From positions 1-52,127 of the forward strand of contig NZ_JAGDFV010000025.1 in the NCBI RefSeq assembly GCF_017497985.1: a DNA stretch of 52,127 bases. Reading direction: 5' to 3'. Every line of letters begins with the position of its first letter. The first letter of the stretch is position 1. The notes beneath the pieces were generated by a model. It saw nothing but the letters and a program-made list of their open reading frames with translations, made no database searches and was not told where the DNA came from. The stretch is from Meiothermus sp. CFH 77666 (lineage in GTDB: Bacteria > Deinococcota > Deinococci > Deinococcales > Thermaceae). A program made the translations under genes and the position numbers. Of the stretch, positions 8,336 to 17,433 are shown piece after piece.

Positions 8336-8496
8336 ACGCCGCCTAGCCTACACCAGCTTCTGTCAAAATTGAATCAGGTCAAAGTTGTACCTGGCCTGAA
8401 TGTAGTTTGTAAGTTGAAGTGGTTTTGAGAAAAATCCGCGTCGGTTGTGAGACCATCCACTCGAGTTCTCTACCCGCCCAGCCCCAGAACATGAAG

Positions 8497-8502
8497 TACA
8501 CT
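8497..8502 (+). promoter_or_regulatory. -10 box of the HAD hydrolase gene, leaderless type
   Basis: TACACT ends 8 nt before the ATG at 8511, with no ribosome binding site between. It lies in the centre of the small palindrome GAAGTACACTTC (8494-8505), which could be an operator. No good -35 is visible. Confidence 0.4.
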
Positions 8503-8510
8503 TCACAAAG

Positions 8511-9197
8511 ATGAAAGCTCTTATCTTCGACTTCGACGGCACCATCCTCGACACCGAAAGCACCGAGTTCCAGGCCTGGCAGGAGGTTTACCAGCAGCAC
8601 GGAGCCGAGCTTTCGCTGGACTACTGGCTCCCCTTTATCGGCAACAACTCGCTTCCTTTCGACCCTGCGGGCCACCTGGAAAAGCTGCTGGGCAGGCTGC
8701 TGGACAAGGAGGGCATCGAAGACTGGGTGGGGCAGCGCAAACAATCCCTCAACCAGAGCCTGAAGCCCCTGCCGGGGGTGCTGGACTACCTCGAGGCCGC
8801 CCAGGCGATGGGCCTCAAGCTGGCCGTGGCAAGCAGCTCGAGGCGGGCCTGGGTGGAAGGACACCTGGAGCGGCTGGGGTTGCTACCGCACTTCCAGGTG
8901 ATCCGCACCAAGGAAGATGTGGCCCTGACCAAGCCCGACCCGGCCCTCTTTTTGCGGGCTGCCGAGGGGCTCGGGGTAGCGCCCCACGAAACCATTGTGC
9001 TCGAGGACTCCCAGAACGGGGTACGGGCGGCCAGGTCGGCGGGGGCTTTTACGGTGGTCATCCCCAACGCCCTCACCCGGCACCTGGATTTGAGCCAGGC
9101 CCACCTGGTGCTGGACTGCCTTTGCAACCTGCCCCTTTGGGATCTGCTGCCCATGGCCCGGGAGTGGGGCCGCGCCCGGCTACCCACCGTTATTTAG
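8511..9197 (+). CDS. HAD-superfamily hydrolase (subfamily IA phosphatase)
   Basis: Cytoplasmic phosphatase or phosphomutase of the beta-phosphoglucomutase/phosphoglycolate phosphatase group. Motif I is DFDGTILDTE (nucleophile D7, acid/base D9), motif II is in VASSSR, motif III lysine in TKPDP, and motif IV is VLEDSQNGVRAA. The helical cap between motif I and II (about residues 15-85) fits subfamily IA. The 228-aa length is typical. The substrate cannot be told from sequence. It is divergent from phnD, so a link with phosphonate or phosphate-ester use is possible but only by position. Its last 18 nt overlap the convergent amidase gene. Confidence 0.88.
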   Translation: MKALIFDFDGTILDTESTEFQAWQEVYQQHGAELSLDYWLPFIGNNSLPFDPAGHLEKLLGRLLDKEGIEDWVGQRKQSLNQSLKPLPGVLDYLEAAQAMGLKLAVASSSRRAWVEGHLERLGLLPHFQVIRTKEDVALTKPDPALFLRAAEGLGVAPHETIVLEDSQNGVRAARSAGAFTVVIPNALTRHLDLSQAHLVLDCLCNLPLWDLLPMAREWGRARLPTVI

Positions 9198-10262
9198 AAA
9201 ACGCAGGATGCCCTTTGCCAGGGCCTCGGCCAGAGCCTGCCGATACTCGCTTTTCTGGAGGCGGCGGCCCTCCTCGGGGTGGTTGGCAAAGCCTACCTCG
9301 ACCAGAATGGCCGGGATGCGGGCATTGCGAATCACGTAGAACGGGGCCTGGCGCACCCCCCGGTCTACCGCGCCGGTGGCCTGAAGCATGGCCGCCTGTA
9401 CCAGATGGGCCAGTTGACGGGAGAACTTGAGGTTGGACTGGGCAATCAGATCCCGCACCAGCCGCTCCCCCACGCTCTGAGCCTCGCGGGTCAGGCGGCG
9501 GCCCACCTCGCCCCCACCGTTTTCGCGGATCACCTGGGCCAGCAGGCTAGGGTCTATGGTGTGGCCGAAATAGTAGGTCTCGATGCCCTGGGCCGCATTG
9601 GGGGCGCTGTTGACGTGAATCGAGATAAAGAGGTTGCGCTTGGAGTTGGCCATCTCGGCCCGCATGCCCAGATCGGTGGCCTTGTCGGGGGAAAGGTGGG
9701 TGTCGGTGCTGCGGGTCAGGAGCACCTCGATTCCTTCCTGTTGCAGTAGTTTTTGCAGGCGCAGGGCCAGGTCGAGGGTGACCTCCTTCTCTACCACAAA
9801 ACCCACCGCGCCGGGGTCTATACCGCCGTGCCCCGCATCAATCACCACAATCTTGGGCTGGGTGCGGGGTTTGGGGGGCTCTGGGCGGGAGGACGCTTGC
9901 GGTGGGTTCGGGGCGGGCTGGGTCACGCTCACCACATCCACCACCAGGCGCCGCCGGTTCCCATCGTTCAGCACCGTGGTCTTGACCTCTACATTGGGGC
10001 GCAGACGAACAAACACCGTGGCACCCCCCGCCGCAGGCACCACCTGATAAGAGGCGACCTGGGGCGAGCTGACATCGGTATCGCTGGCGCTTGGGGTCAC
10101 GCCGCTAAAGCGAAGGGTCAGGGTGTCGGGCGTTTGCGAAATCTGGTACTGCGTTTTGGCCTCGAGGTCGAAGACCAATCGGGTGTAGCCTTCGTGCAGG
10201 CCCAGCCTGGGGAACGCCAGAGCCGGAGCCAGAATTACGATCAGAAAGGCCAATAACCGCAT
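9180..10262 (-). CDS. N-acetylmuramoyl-L-alanine amidase with AMIN domain
   Basis: Exported zinc amidase that cuts the bond between muramic acid and the stem peptide, normally for cell separation and wall turnover. The 360 residues comprise a signal peptide (about 1-16), an N-terminal AMIN-type beta domain (about 20-112) that targets envelope or peptidoglycan, a Pro-rich linker (about 115-136) and an amidase_3 domain (about 137-357). Zinc ligands are H145 (DAGHGG), E160 and H216 (ISIHVNS); catalytic E322 lies in ILVEVGFANH. The gene is transcribed alone and converges on the HAD gene with an 18-bp 3' overlap. Confidence 0.93.
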   Translation of the reverse strand: MRLLAFLIVILAPALAFPRLGLHEGYTRLVFDLEAKTQYQISQTPDTLTLRFSGVTPSASDTDVSSPQVASYQVVPAAGGATVFVRLRPNVEVKTTVLNDGNRRRLVVDVVSVTQPAPNPPQASSRPEPPKPRTQPKIVVIDAGHGGIDPGAVGFVVEKEVTLDLALRLQKLLQQEGIEVLLTRSTDTHLSPDKATDLGMRAEMANSKRNLFISIHVNSAPNAAQGIETYYFGHTIDPSLLAQVIRENGGGEVGRRLTREAQSVGERLVRDLIAQSNLKFSRQLAHLVQAAMLQATGAVDRGVRQAPFYVIRNARIPAILVEVGFANHPEEGRRLQKSEYRQALAEALAKGILRFLNNGG

Positions 10263-10387
10263 CTATTTGCGAGTATAGCCGAAAAACCCACGTTCTTTTT
10301 GAAGATTTGACCCCGGTCTCCACAGGTTTGCACAGCAATGCCACCTGCGTACACTTCGCCAACGGTTCTTGGCCATCGGCTTCTTTT

Positions 10388-10418
10388 AGCTTTCAGCCTT
10401 CGGCTTTAGGCTTTCCGG
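10388..10418 (+). repeat. Dispersed repeat, copy A (AGCTTTCAGCCTTCGGC type)
   Basis: AGCTTTCAGCCTTCGGCTTT followed by AGGCTTTC is nearly identical to the reverse complement of 31207-31244 and related to 30320-30345 and, more weakly, to the reverse complement of 1654-1680. All copies are outside genes. It has no coding sense and looks like a small dispersed intergenic repeat. Confidence 0.65.
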
Positions 10419-10507
10419 TATGTGCCCCGGCTTCTTTTGTGCATCAGGAGTCGGCTTTGTGGCCGTGTTGATGTTTTGCTCATTCGGTTCATCCCGGAGA
10501 CCCTAGG

Positions 10508-11140
10508 ATGGATGGAATGAAGCGCTGGATGGTTTTGTTTACCCTTCTGTCGTTGGTTGCAGTGGCTTCGCGCTTTGCGGGCTTCGAGGTGAGGCCCAGG
10601 GGCAACTCGGAACTGGATGTGGGCACCGGCATCTATACTTTGCCCACCGGCGGCACCATCACCGACAACAAGAGCGGGCTGGTGCTGGAAGCCCGCTACA
10701 TCCAGTACCGCGACGGCGACTTTATCAAGGCCCAGGGCGCCACCCTCAAGGCCAGGGAGGGCGAGTTTGCCGCTACGAGCCTCGAGTACCTGCAAAAGCC
10801 CGATACCCTGCGAATGAACGGGGTGCGCTTTAGCTCCAAAGAGTTCAAGGCCCTCACGGCCCAGCAGGGCTTGCTGCTCAAAGAGGACGTGCTGGTGCTC
10901 AAAGGCGAGGTGCGCTCGAGCGACCCGGTGCTCGAGGCCAGTACCCTGGTGGTAGACACCGCCAAAGACCAGGCCCTGGTGCTGGGGGTGTTCACCTATC
11001 GGGACGGCGCAAGCACCCTGCGGGGCAACCGCCCCGACAGCAACCTGCTGCTCACCTTTGCCGACGGCAAGGTGCGGGCCAACACCCGCGTGCCTGCCGA
11101 GGTCTTGAACCGCCTGCGCCCCTACGCCGATAAACTGTAG
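10508..11140 (+). CDS. LptC/LptA-like periplasmic envelope-transport protein
   Basis: A 210-aa protein with an N-terminal membrane helix or uncleaved signal (about residues 7-24) followed by repeated short beta strands, as in the LptC/LptA (OstA-N) beta-jellyroll: TDNKSGLVLEARYIQYRDGD and later LRMNGVRFSS are the typical repeating 'ARxIxY.dGd' units. LptA/LptC proteins pass lipid across the periplasm to the outer membrane. The next two genes code for an OstA/LptD-like protein and an LptF-like permease, which supports the assignment. Start ATG 10508 has GGAG 8 nt upstream; ATG 10517 is an alternative. Which lipid is carried is unknown, since Thermaceae lack typical enterobacterial LPS. Confidence 0.7.
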   Translation: MDGMKRWMVLFTLLSLVAVASRFAGFEVRPRGNSELDVGTGIYTLPTGGTITDNKSGLVLEARYIQYRDGDFIKAQGATLKAREGEFAATSLEYLQKPDTLRMNGVRFSSKEFKALTAQQGLLLKEDVLVLKGEVRSSDPVLEASTLVVDTAKDQALVLGVFTYRDGASTLRGNRPDSNLLLTFADGKVRANTRVPAEVLNRLRPYADKL

Positions 11141-11143
11141 GGC

Positions 11144-12913
11144 GTGTGGATGGGGAGCGAAGGGTACAGGGCTCCGGGCGTGGGGCCCACAACAGGTACA
11201 GGAGCAAAGGGCCAGGGGGCAGCAAAACCCCTTCTCCCCTGCGCCCTCTCCCCTTTGCTTTTCCTGACCTTGCTGTTCAGTGGCCTGGCCTGGGCCTCCC
11301 CAGCCAGCCCAATCCCCTGTGCGGAGCAGCCCTACACCCTCGAGACCCCCGAGGGGCTGGCGGGTGGGGGGAACCTTGAATTTGATGGCGAGGTGGCCAT
11401 CTTCAGCGACGGGGCCTGTTTAGAGACCAAAGGTTTGTTGCTGCAGGCCCCCAGCCTGCGCTACGACCAGGCCAGCGGCGAACTGACCGCCCGGCAAATC
11501 GAGGTAGAAACCGCTCGCTACCGCTTCTGGGCGGAAGAAAGCCGCATTAAGGGCCAGGTTTTGCAGGCCAGCGGGATTCGGGCCACCACCTGCAAGTGCG
11601 GCGACGACCTGCGGCTCCTGTCCGAGACCCTGCGCTTCGATACCCAGAGCGGGGAGATCGTACTGGAGGAAAGTCGGCTCGAGGTCTATGCCTTCGGCCT
11701 GGCCCGCTTTAGCGAGCTGCGGCTCAATCCCAACCAGCCCCTTGGCGAGAACCTGGGGCTCACCCCATCGGGCGCCGAAGCCCCCCTGGCCCTGCCGGTT
11801 CGCCTCGACTTTGACCAGGGCTTGAATGTGGGCCTGAGTGAGTTTCCCCTGCCCGATGCAGGGGGACGTTCTGGCAAGTTCTCCACCCGAATCACCCTGC
11901 TGGGCCTGCGCCTGGGCAGCCCCGACCCCATCCTGCGGCTGGGCCTGGCCGTCCAGGAAAAGAACCGCCGGGCCAGCCTGCAATTCGATAGCAAGCCCAG
12001 CGGCGTGGCCAGCCGGGGTGAGGTGGTGGACGGCCCTTTGTTTTTTGTGCACGATAGCGAACTGGGCCGCTATGCCTTCGGGCTCAAACAGGCTTTTGCC
12101 CTGGGGCGCTTTACCCTGGTGCCCTATGCCTGGGCCGCCCAGGACTGGCCCGACGGCACCCCCACCAGCCAGACCCAGGGCCTGGCAGCAGGGGCCGAAC
12201 TGCGCTACACCTTCGAGGTACAGGAGGGGCCCTTTCACTTCCGCCTCGAGCCTTTTGGGGTGCTGGGTTTCTACAACCAGCCCCAGCAGTATGTGGCCTA
12301 CGGCGGGCAGGCCGAGGGCCGCTACGAGGGCGATTTCGCCCTGCGGATAGGCTATACCTGGGCCATTGAGTCCACCCCCGGGCGCTTCTGGCTCGAGCGC
12401 CGCGAGGCCACCCAGAAGCTCTCCGGCAGCCTGCGCTACGCGGGGCTCGGCCTCGAGGCCGGCAAGCGCGAGCATTCTATGAGCACTGGCCTTGGTGATG
12501 GGGTTTTGCCAAGGCCTCTTTTGGAGCTCGAGGCTGAACACGATTTCCTGAAGAGCCAGACCGAGGCCAGCCTGCGGATTGGTTTTTCGCGGGACTATGG
12601 CGAGGTCTGGGCCAGGCTCCACACCTGCTGGAACTGCGTGGGCAAAACCCTGAGCAACGGGCGCGACGACTGGGAGCGCCGGGAACTGGTGCTGGGCTTC
12701 ACGCCGGTTCAGCTCTCCTGCACCTACGACCTCAACCTGACCCCCTTCCTCGGGTATGATTTCCTGCGCCAGGGCGTAAGCCGCTGGGGTCTGGAACTGC
12801 GCTACGCCGACTGCTGCTTTATCTGGCGGCTGGGCTACCAGGAAATCCGTCTGGCCCAGCAGCCAGGCGAGGTGGCCAGCGGCAAATTTACTTTTGGGCT
12901 GGAAATTCGATGA
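11144..12913 (+). CDS. LptD/OstA-like outer-membrane protein
   Basis: Predicted outer-membrane beta-barrel for lipid assembly. After an odd N-terminus comes a signal peptide core (about residues 29-50, ending near GLAWASPA), then an OstA-N jellyroll (about 55-180, with motifs such as LQAPSLRYDQASGELTARQI), then a long region of alternating amphipathic strands rich in aromatic and acidic residues up to the C-terminus, as in a barrel. At 589 aa it is shorter than E. coli LptD. Three starts are conceivable: GTG 11144, ATG 11150 or a later non-ATG codon; the first 25 residues are low-complexity and overlap an inverted repeat. It follows the LptC-like gene by 3 nt and overlaps the LptF-like gene by 4 nt. 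Confidence 0.7.
   Translation: MWMGSEGYRAPGVGPTTGTGAKGQGAAKPLLPCALSPLLFLTLLFSGLAWASPASPIPCAEQPYTLETPEGLAGGGNLEFDGEVAIFSDGACLETKGLLLQAPSLRYDQASGELTARQIEVETARYRFWAEESRIKGQVLQASGIRATTCKCGDDLRLLSETLRFDTQSGEIVLEESRLEVYAFGLARFSELRLNPNQPLGENLGLTPSGAEAPLALPVRLDFDQGLNVGLSEFPLPDAGGRSGKFSTRITLLGLRLGSPDPILRLGLAVQEKNRRASLQFDSKPSGVASRGEVVDGPLFFVHDSELGRYAFGLKQAFALGRFTLVPYAWAAQDWPDGTPTSQTQGLAAGAELRYTFEVQEGPFHFRLEPFGVLGFYNQPQQYVAYGGQAEGRYEGDFALRIGYTWAIESTPGRFWLERREATQKLSGSLRYAGLGLEAGKREHSMSTGLGDGVLPRPLLELEAEHDFLKSQTEASLRIGFSRDYGEVWARLHTCWNCVGKTLSNGRDDWERRELVLGFTPVQLSCTYDLNLTPFLGYDFLRQGVSRWGLELRYADCCFIWRLGYQEIRLAQQPGEVASGKFTFGLEIR
11203..11259. repeat. Imperfect inverted repeat inside the 5' end of the LptD-like gene
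   Basis: AGCAAAGGGCCAGGGGGCAG (11203-11222) is mirrored by CTGCGCCCTCTCCCCTTTGC (arm 11239-11259) with a few mismatches. The arms overlap the codons for the signal peptide's N-terminal part. It looks like a REP-like palindrome that has been absorbed into the reading frame, or a hairpin controlling translation. Confidence 0.5.
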
Positions 12914-14043
12914 CCCACCTGGATCGTTACATCCTCCGCGAAGCCGTGCCGGTTTTTTTGTTCGGGCTGGTGCTGTATGTGGGCTTCGGCCTGATCAGCA
13001 ATATTCTGCCCAGGGCGCAGTGGATGGGCACCGCCGAGCTGGGTAGCATCCTCAAGTGGCTGGCCTTGCAGGTGCCGGCCGCCTCGGTGCAGGCGCTACC
13101 CATTGCGGGTCTCCTTTCGATTCTGCTGACTTTTGGACGACTGGCACGGGAGAACGAGCTCCTGGTGATGCAGGCCGGCGGCATCTCGGTGCTGCGTACC
13201 GCCCGACTCTTTTTGCTGGGGGGGCTCCTCTTGAGCGGGCTCTCGCTGGTGCTCTCGGAGTGGGTGGTGCCCTGGGCCAACCGGGCCACGGCGCTGGTGT
13301 ACTGGAACGAACTCGTACCCGAACGCACCGCTCAGTTTCGCCTGGTCGGGCGTGAGCTTTCGGTGGGTGACTACACCCTGCGCTTTGAGGGTTTCGATGC
13401 AGCCAAAGATGAGTTACAGCAGGTGCGCCTCGAGCGCTGGCAGGGCCAGACCATGACCGTAATTCTGGCCCAGAGCGCCCGCTTACAGGGCTCGGTGATG
13501 GTGTTTCGGAACTACAAGGTGTTTACCCTGGACTTTGCCCGCCTGCCCCTCCCCGAGTTTGCCACCCTCGAGCAGGCCGAAACCGGCTTGCGAGAGGTCT
13601 TCCGGGCCCAGAACATCGGCCAGGCCGGCGCCGAGCTTTCGGTACGGCTCTCCCGTAGCCGCGAAGACCTGGAAGCCCAGTACGCCGGGGGCGGCTTCGA
13701 GACGCCGGTCTCGCTTTCGGAGTGGTGGCGCAAACTCCAGGACCCCAGTACCCCGCCCCGCGAACGGCGCGAAGCCAAGGCCCAGTGGCATTCCAGCATT
13801 GCCCTGGCCCTGGGCAACCTGATGGTGCTCATCCTGGCCCTGCCCATTGCGGTACGCCGGGCCACCAGCCCCGGTACCGCTCTGGCCCTGGCCCTGGTGC
13901 TTACCATTGCCTACTACGTGGCTTTCAGCACCGGCAAGGTGCTGGCCCTCTCGAGCCCCCTGCCCCCCGAACTGGCCGCCTGGGCTGCCAACCTGCTGGG
14001 CCTGGCGGCGGGTCTCTGGCTGGGGAAGGGTGTTTATCGCTGA
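12910..14043 (+). CDS. LptF/LptG family permease (YjgP/YjgQ)
   Basis: Inner-membrane permease that, with the LptB ATPase, extracts lipid for export. The 377-aa protein has the family layout: helices at about residues 12-30, 48-75 and 97-118, a periplasmic jellyroll-like domain (about 125-290), and three more helices (about 298-318, 325-345, 352-373). The N-terminal LDRYILREAVPVFLFGL is the usual LptF/G opening. Its ATG overlaps the stop of the LptD-like gene (ATGA), so the three genes 10508-14043 form a coupled operon. Only one permease is here; a second paralogue and LptB would be elsewhere, or it acts as a homodimer. Confidence 0.85.
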   Translation: MTHLDRYILREAVPVFLFGLVLYVGFGLISNILPRAQWMGTAELGSILKWLALQVPAASVQALPIAGLLSILLTFGRLARENELLVMQAGGISVLRTARLFLLGGLLLSGLSLVLSEWVVPWANRATALVYWNELVPERTAQFRLVGRELSVGDYTLRFEGFDAAKDELQQVRLERWQGQTMTVILAQSARLQGSVMVFRNYKVFTLDFARLPLPEFATLEQAETGLREVFRAQNIGQAGAELSVRLSRSREDLEAQYAGGGFETPVSLSEWWRKLQDPSTPPRERREAKAQWHSSIALALGNLMVLILALPIAVRRATSPGTALALALVLTIAYYVAFSTGKVLALSSPLPPELAAWAANLLGLAAGLWLGKGVYR

Positions 14044-14118
14044 AAACCGCAGGCTGGCAGACGGCCTGTCAGCAAAAAAGTTGCCACCATGTACTAAGCT
14101 AAACGCCAGGTGTGTTGA

Positions 14119-15255
14119 ATGATTCCGATATTGGATCTGAAGCAGGAGTACCTCGAGCTCAAAAGTGAAATTGATGCCGCAATGGAACGGGTGCTGTCTT
14201 CGGGCGGGTTTGTGGGGGGCCCCGAAGTGGCCGCCCTGGAAAGCGAGCTGGCGGCCTATCTGAAGGTGCCCCATGTGGTGACCTGTGGTTCTGGCACCGA
14301 CGCGCTCTTCATTGCCCTCAGGGCCATGGGCATTGGGCCGGGGGATGAGGTCATTACCACCCCCTTTACCTTCATTGCCACCCTCGAGGCCATCCTGCAT
14401 GTGGGGGCCAGGCCGGTGCTGGTGGATATTGACCCCCAGCACTACAACCTGAACCCCGCACTGCTGGAGGCAGCCCTCACCCCGCGCACCAGGGCCATTC
14501 TGCCGGTGCACCTCTATGGACAGATCGCGCCCATGCAGGAAATTCGGGCCTTCGCCCAGCAGCATGGTTTGCGGGTACTGGAAGACGCCGCTCAGGCCAT
14601 CGGGGCCCGCTACTGTGCTTCTGGCTGCCAGCACCCCGTGGGCCGGGCCTGCGACTGCCCCCAGCCGCTGGCCGGAACCCTGGGCGATGCCGGGGCTTTC
14701 AGCCTGTACCCCACCAAGAACCTGGGCGCCTATGGCGACGGGGGCTTTATTGCCACCCAAAGCGAGTCCATTGCCGAAGAGTCGCGCCTCCTGGCCGCCC
14801 ACGGCTCCCGGGTGCGCTACCACCATGTACGGCCCGCCGGCTACACCTCGAGGCTCGACGCCTTGCAGGCGGCCATTCTGCGGGTGAAGCTGCCCTACCT
14901 GGACACCTGGAACGCCCGTCGCCGCCAAATTGCCCAGATGTACCACCAGGGGCTTCGGGACAGGGTGCAGGTTCCCTGCGAGATGCCCTACGCCCTGCAC
15001 ATCTACCACCAGTACACCGTGCGCCACCCCGAGCGCGACCGGCTGGCCGCTTACCTGAAAGACCAGGGTATCGGTAGCAGCGTCCACTACCCGGTTCCGG
15101 CCCATCTGCAACCGGCCTACCGCGACCTGGCCCCAGAAGGGGCGCTCCCCGCCGCCGAGGCCGCCGCCCGCGAGGTGCTGAGCCTGCCCATGCATCCTTT
15201 TTTGCAGGAGGCCCAGGTCGAAGCCGTGATTCAGGCGGTTCGAAGTTACGCCTAA
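14119..15255 (+). CDS. DegT/DnrJ/EryC1/StrS family PLP aminotransferase
   Basis: Sugar aminotransferase fold that transfers an amino group to a keto-sugar nucleotide. The PLP lysine is K200 in LYPTKNLGAYGDGG; the PLP-phosphate and ring contacts lie in CGSGTDALFIAL and VLEDAAQAIGARY. At 378 residues the length is normal. A small cysteine-bearing insertion (CASGCQHPVGRACDC, about 170-184) next to the active site is unusual and might bind metal or form disulfides. The gene stands alone between the Lpt-like operon and the M3 peptidase, so its sugar is unknown; it is not adjacent to the polysaccharide locus 3 kb further on but may serve it. Confidence 0.9.
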   Translation: MIPILDLKQEYLELKSEIDAAMERVLSSGGFVGGPEVAALESELAAYLKVPHVVTCGSGTDALFIALRAMGIGPGDEVITTPFTFIATLEAILHVGARPVLVDIDPQHYNLNPALLEAALTPRTRAILPVHLYGQIAPMQEIRAFAQQHGLRVLEDAAQAIGARYCASGCQHPVGRACDCPQPLAGTLGDAGAFSLYPTKNLGAYGDGGFIATQSESIAEESRLLAAHGSRVRYHHVRPAGYTSRLDALQAAILRVKLPYLDTWNARRRQIAQMYHQGLRDRVQVPCEMPYALHIYHQYTVRHPERDRLAAYLKDQGIGSSVHYPVPAHLQPAYRDLAPEGALPAAEAAAREVLSLPMHPFLQEAQVEAVIQAVRSYA

Positions 15256-15273
15256 AAGCTGCACATTCTTTAT

Positions 15274-15296
15274 ACCCAGTCCCGCTTATACTGGGG
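15274..15296 (+). promoter_or_regulatory. Promoter -10 of the M3 peptidase within a small palindrome
   Basis: TATACT (15287-15292) ends 8 nt before the ATG at 15301, a leaderless-type arrangement. It overlaps an inverted repeat, CCCAGT (15275-15280) and ACTGGG (15290-15295). A repressor bound here would cover the -10 box. No strong -35 is seen. Confidence 0.45.
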
Positions 15297-15300
15297 TGCT

Positions 15301-17328
15301 ATGTCGGAGAACCCTTTGCTGGAGATTCGCTACGATATTCCGTTTGACGAAATCCAGCCCCAGCACATCGAACCCGCCATCCAGACCCTGCTCGCCCGAG
15401 CCGAAGAAGAGTTTCAGGCCATCCTGAAGGTGGAGGGGCCGCGCACCTTCGAGAATACCCTGCTGGCCCTGGATCGGCTGGGAGAGACCCTGGGCTATGC
15501 CTTTACCCTGGTAGCCCACCTCGAGAGCGTGGTCTCGAGCCCCGAGCTGCGGGCCGCCTACAATGCCATCATCCCTTCCATCAGCGCCTTCAGCACCAGG
15601 GTGCAGATTTCCGCCGAACTGTACGAGGCCCTCAAGGCCTTTGCCGCGACCCCCGAAGCCGCCCAGCTCTCGCCGGACTGGGCCCGTTTCCTCAAGCTCC
15701 GCCTGGACGAGTTCCGCCGTCAGGGAGCCGACCTCCCGCCCGATAAAAAGGCCCGCCTCGAGGCCCTCAACACCCGCCTTTCGGAGATTACCACCCAGTT
15801 CGAGCAAAACCTCACCGACTCCACCGCCGACTGGGAGCTTTACCTGGACGAAACCCAGGTGGCCGGGCTACCCAGGAGTGCCCTCGAGGCCGCCCGCCAG
15901 AGTGCCCGCTCCAGGGGACGGGAGGGCTACCGCTTCACCCTGCAACAGCCCAGCTTTCTGGCCATCCAGACCTATCTGGACGACCCCGCCATCCGCAAAC
16001 AGGTCTACCTGGCCTACTACACCCGCGCCACCGAACCAGGCCGCGACAACCGCCCGCTGATTGATGAAATCCTGGCCCTGCGACGCGAGAAGGCCGCGCT
16101 GCTGGGCTACGCCAATTTTGCCGACTACGTGCTGGAAAACCGCATGGCGGGCAAGGCCGAAACCGCCCTGCGCTTCGAGCAGGACTTGCGGGCCGCCTAC
16201 GAGCCCTACTTCCACAAGGAAATTGAAGCCTTGCAGGCTTTCCGGCGAGAAATGGAGGGCCCCCAGGCACCCCCCCTGGCGCCCTGGGACATCGCCTACT
16301 ACGCCGAAAAACAGCGCAAAGCCCTCTACGACTTCGACGAAGAAGAGTTGCGCCCTTACTTTGCCCTGCCACGGGTGCTCGAGGGCCTTTTTGAGATTGT
16401 TCGGCGGGTGTTTGGCCTGGAGGTGCTCGAGGTCGAGGGGATCAAAACCTGGCACCCTGAGGTCAAGACCTACGAGATTTACCGCAAGGGCCAGCGAATC
16501 TGCCGTTTCTTCACCGACTGGCACCCCCGCGAGAACAAGCGCGGCGGGGCCTGGATGAACTCGCTCATCCGGGGGGTGCGCTCCGGCGAGACCACCGAGC
16601 CCCACCTGGGCCTGATGTGCGGCAACCTGACGCCCCCGGTGGGCAACCAGCCCGCCCTGCTCACCCACCGCGAGGTCGAAACCGTCTTCCACGAGTTCGG
16701 CCACCTGCTGCACCTGGCCCTCTCGAGCGTCGAGGCGCGGAGCCTGGTAGGCACCCAGGTCGCCCGCGACTTTGTGGAGCTGCCCAGCCAGATCATGGAG
16801 AACTGGTGCTGGGAACGCGAGGCCCTGGACCTGTTTGCCCGCCACTACCTGACCGGTGAGCCCATCCCCGATGCACTTTTTGAAAAGATGCTGCGGGCCC
16901 GCAACTACTGGGCCGCCAACCTGGGGATGCGGCAGTTGTCCTTTGGCATGCTCGACCTTGCCCTGCATGTGCACTACACCCCCAGCGATGGCGATGTGAT
17001 GCAGTACGCCCGGCAGGTTATGCAGCCTTTTGTACCGGCTCCCCTCCCCGAGGATTATGCCTTTGTGGCCGGGTTTGCCCATCTCTTCGGACATCCCGTA
17101 GGCTATGCGGCGGGCTACTACTCCTATAAATGGTCGGAGGTGCTCGACGCCGACGCTTTCTCGCGCTTCAAGACTGAGGGCATCTTCAATCGCCAGACCG
17201 GCGAGGACTTCATTACCCACATCCTGAGCAAGGGCAACGCGGTAGACCCCGCCGAGCTCTTCCGCCGCTTCCTGGGCCGCGACCCCGACTCCAAGGCCCT
17301 GCTGGCCCGTTCGGGGTTGTTGGACTGA
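15301..17328 (+). CDS. M3 family oligopeptidase (oligopeptidase A type)
   Basis: Cytoplasmic zinc metallopeptidase degrading oligopeptides, including cleaved signal peptides in relatives. The 675-aa protein has the M3 zinc site HEFGH with H464, E465 and H468 and a downstream glutamate in the [11 protein letters not shown] segment as third ligand. The N-terminal half is helical as in OpdA/PrlC and Dcp, and the sequence around [23 protein letters not shown] is the conserved substrate-binding C-terminal segment with its catalytic tyrosines. Length matches oligopeptidase A. It is monocistronic and ends 62 nt before a perfect terminator. Confidence 0.94.
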   Translation: MSENPLLEIRYDIPFDEIQPQHIEPAIQTLLARAEEEFQAILKVEGPRTFENTLLALDRLGETLGYAFTLVAHLESVVSSPELRAAYNAIIPSISAFSTRVQISAELYEALKAFAATPEAAQLSPDWARFLKLRLDEFRRQGADLPPDKKARLEALNTRLSEITTQFEQNLTDSTADWELYLDETQVAGLPRSALEAARQSARSRGREGYRFTLQQPSFLAIQTYLDDPAIRKQVYLAYYTRATEPGRDNRPLIDEILALRREKAALLGYANFADYVLENRMAGKAETALRFEQDLRAAYEPYFHKEIEALQAFRREMEGPQAPPLAPWDIAYYAEKQRKALYDFDEEELRPYFALPRVLEGLFEIVRRVFGLEVLEVEGIKTWHPEVKTYEIYRKGQRICRFFTDWHPRENKRGGAWMNSLIRGVRSGETTEPHLGLMCGNLTPPVGNQPALLTHREVETVFHEFGHLLHLALSSVEARSLVGTQVARDFVELPSQIMENWCWEREALDLFARHYLTGEPIPDALFEKMLRARNYWAANLGMRQLSFGMLDLALHVHYTPSDGDVMQYARQVMQPFVPAPLPEDYAFVAGFAHLFGHPVGYAAGYYSYKWSEVLDADAFSRFKTEGIFNRQTGEDFITHILSKGNAVDPAELFRRFLGRDPDSKALLARSGLLD

Positions 17329-17389
17329 AAACTTGGGTCGTTTTTGAGCTTGACGAGGGTTCAAAAGAGTTTAGCGATATATGGCTAAG

Positions 17390-17421
17390 AAAAAAGGGAG
17401 GGCTCGAGCCCTCCCTTTTTT
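17390..17421. terminator. Perfect 32-bp palindromic bidirectional terminator
   Basis: Six A, then GGGAGGGCTCGAGCCCTCCC, then six T form a fully self-complementary sequence. It works as a Rho-independent terminator on both strands, ending the M3 peptidase from the left and the polysaccharide operon from the right. Confidence 0.93.
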
Positions 17422-17433
17422 CGTTCCAGCAGT

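Noticed and set aside
13483-15264. Minus-strand frame of almost 600 codons
   Set aside because: It runs opposite to the LptF-like and aminotransferase genes and has the Gly/His/Gln-rich composition of an antisense shadow in GC-rich DNA.
15868-17364. Minus-strand frame of about 500 codons
   Set aside because: Antisense to the M3 oligopeptidase, whose HEFGH zinc site and full length are convincing.
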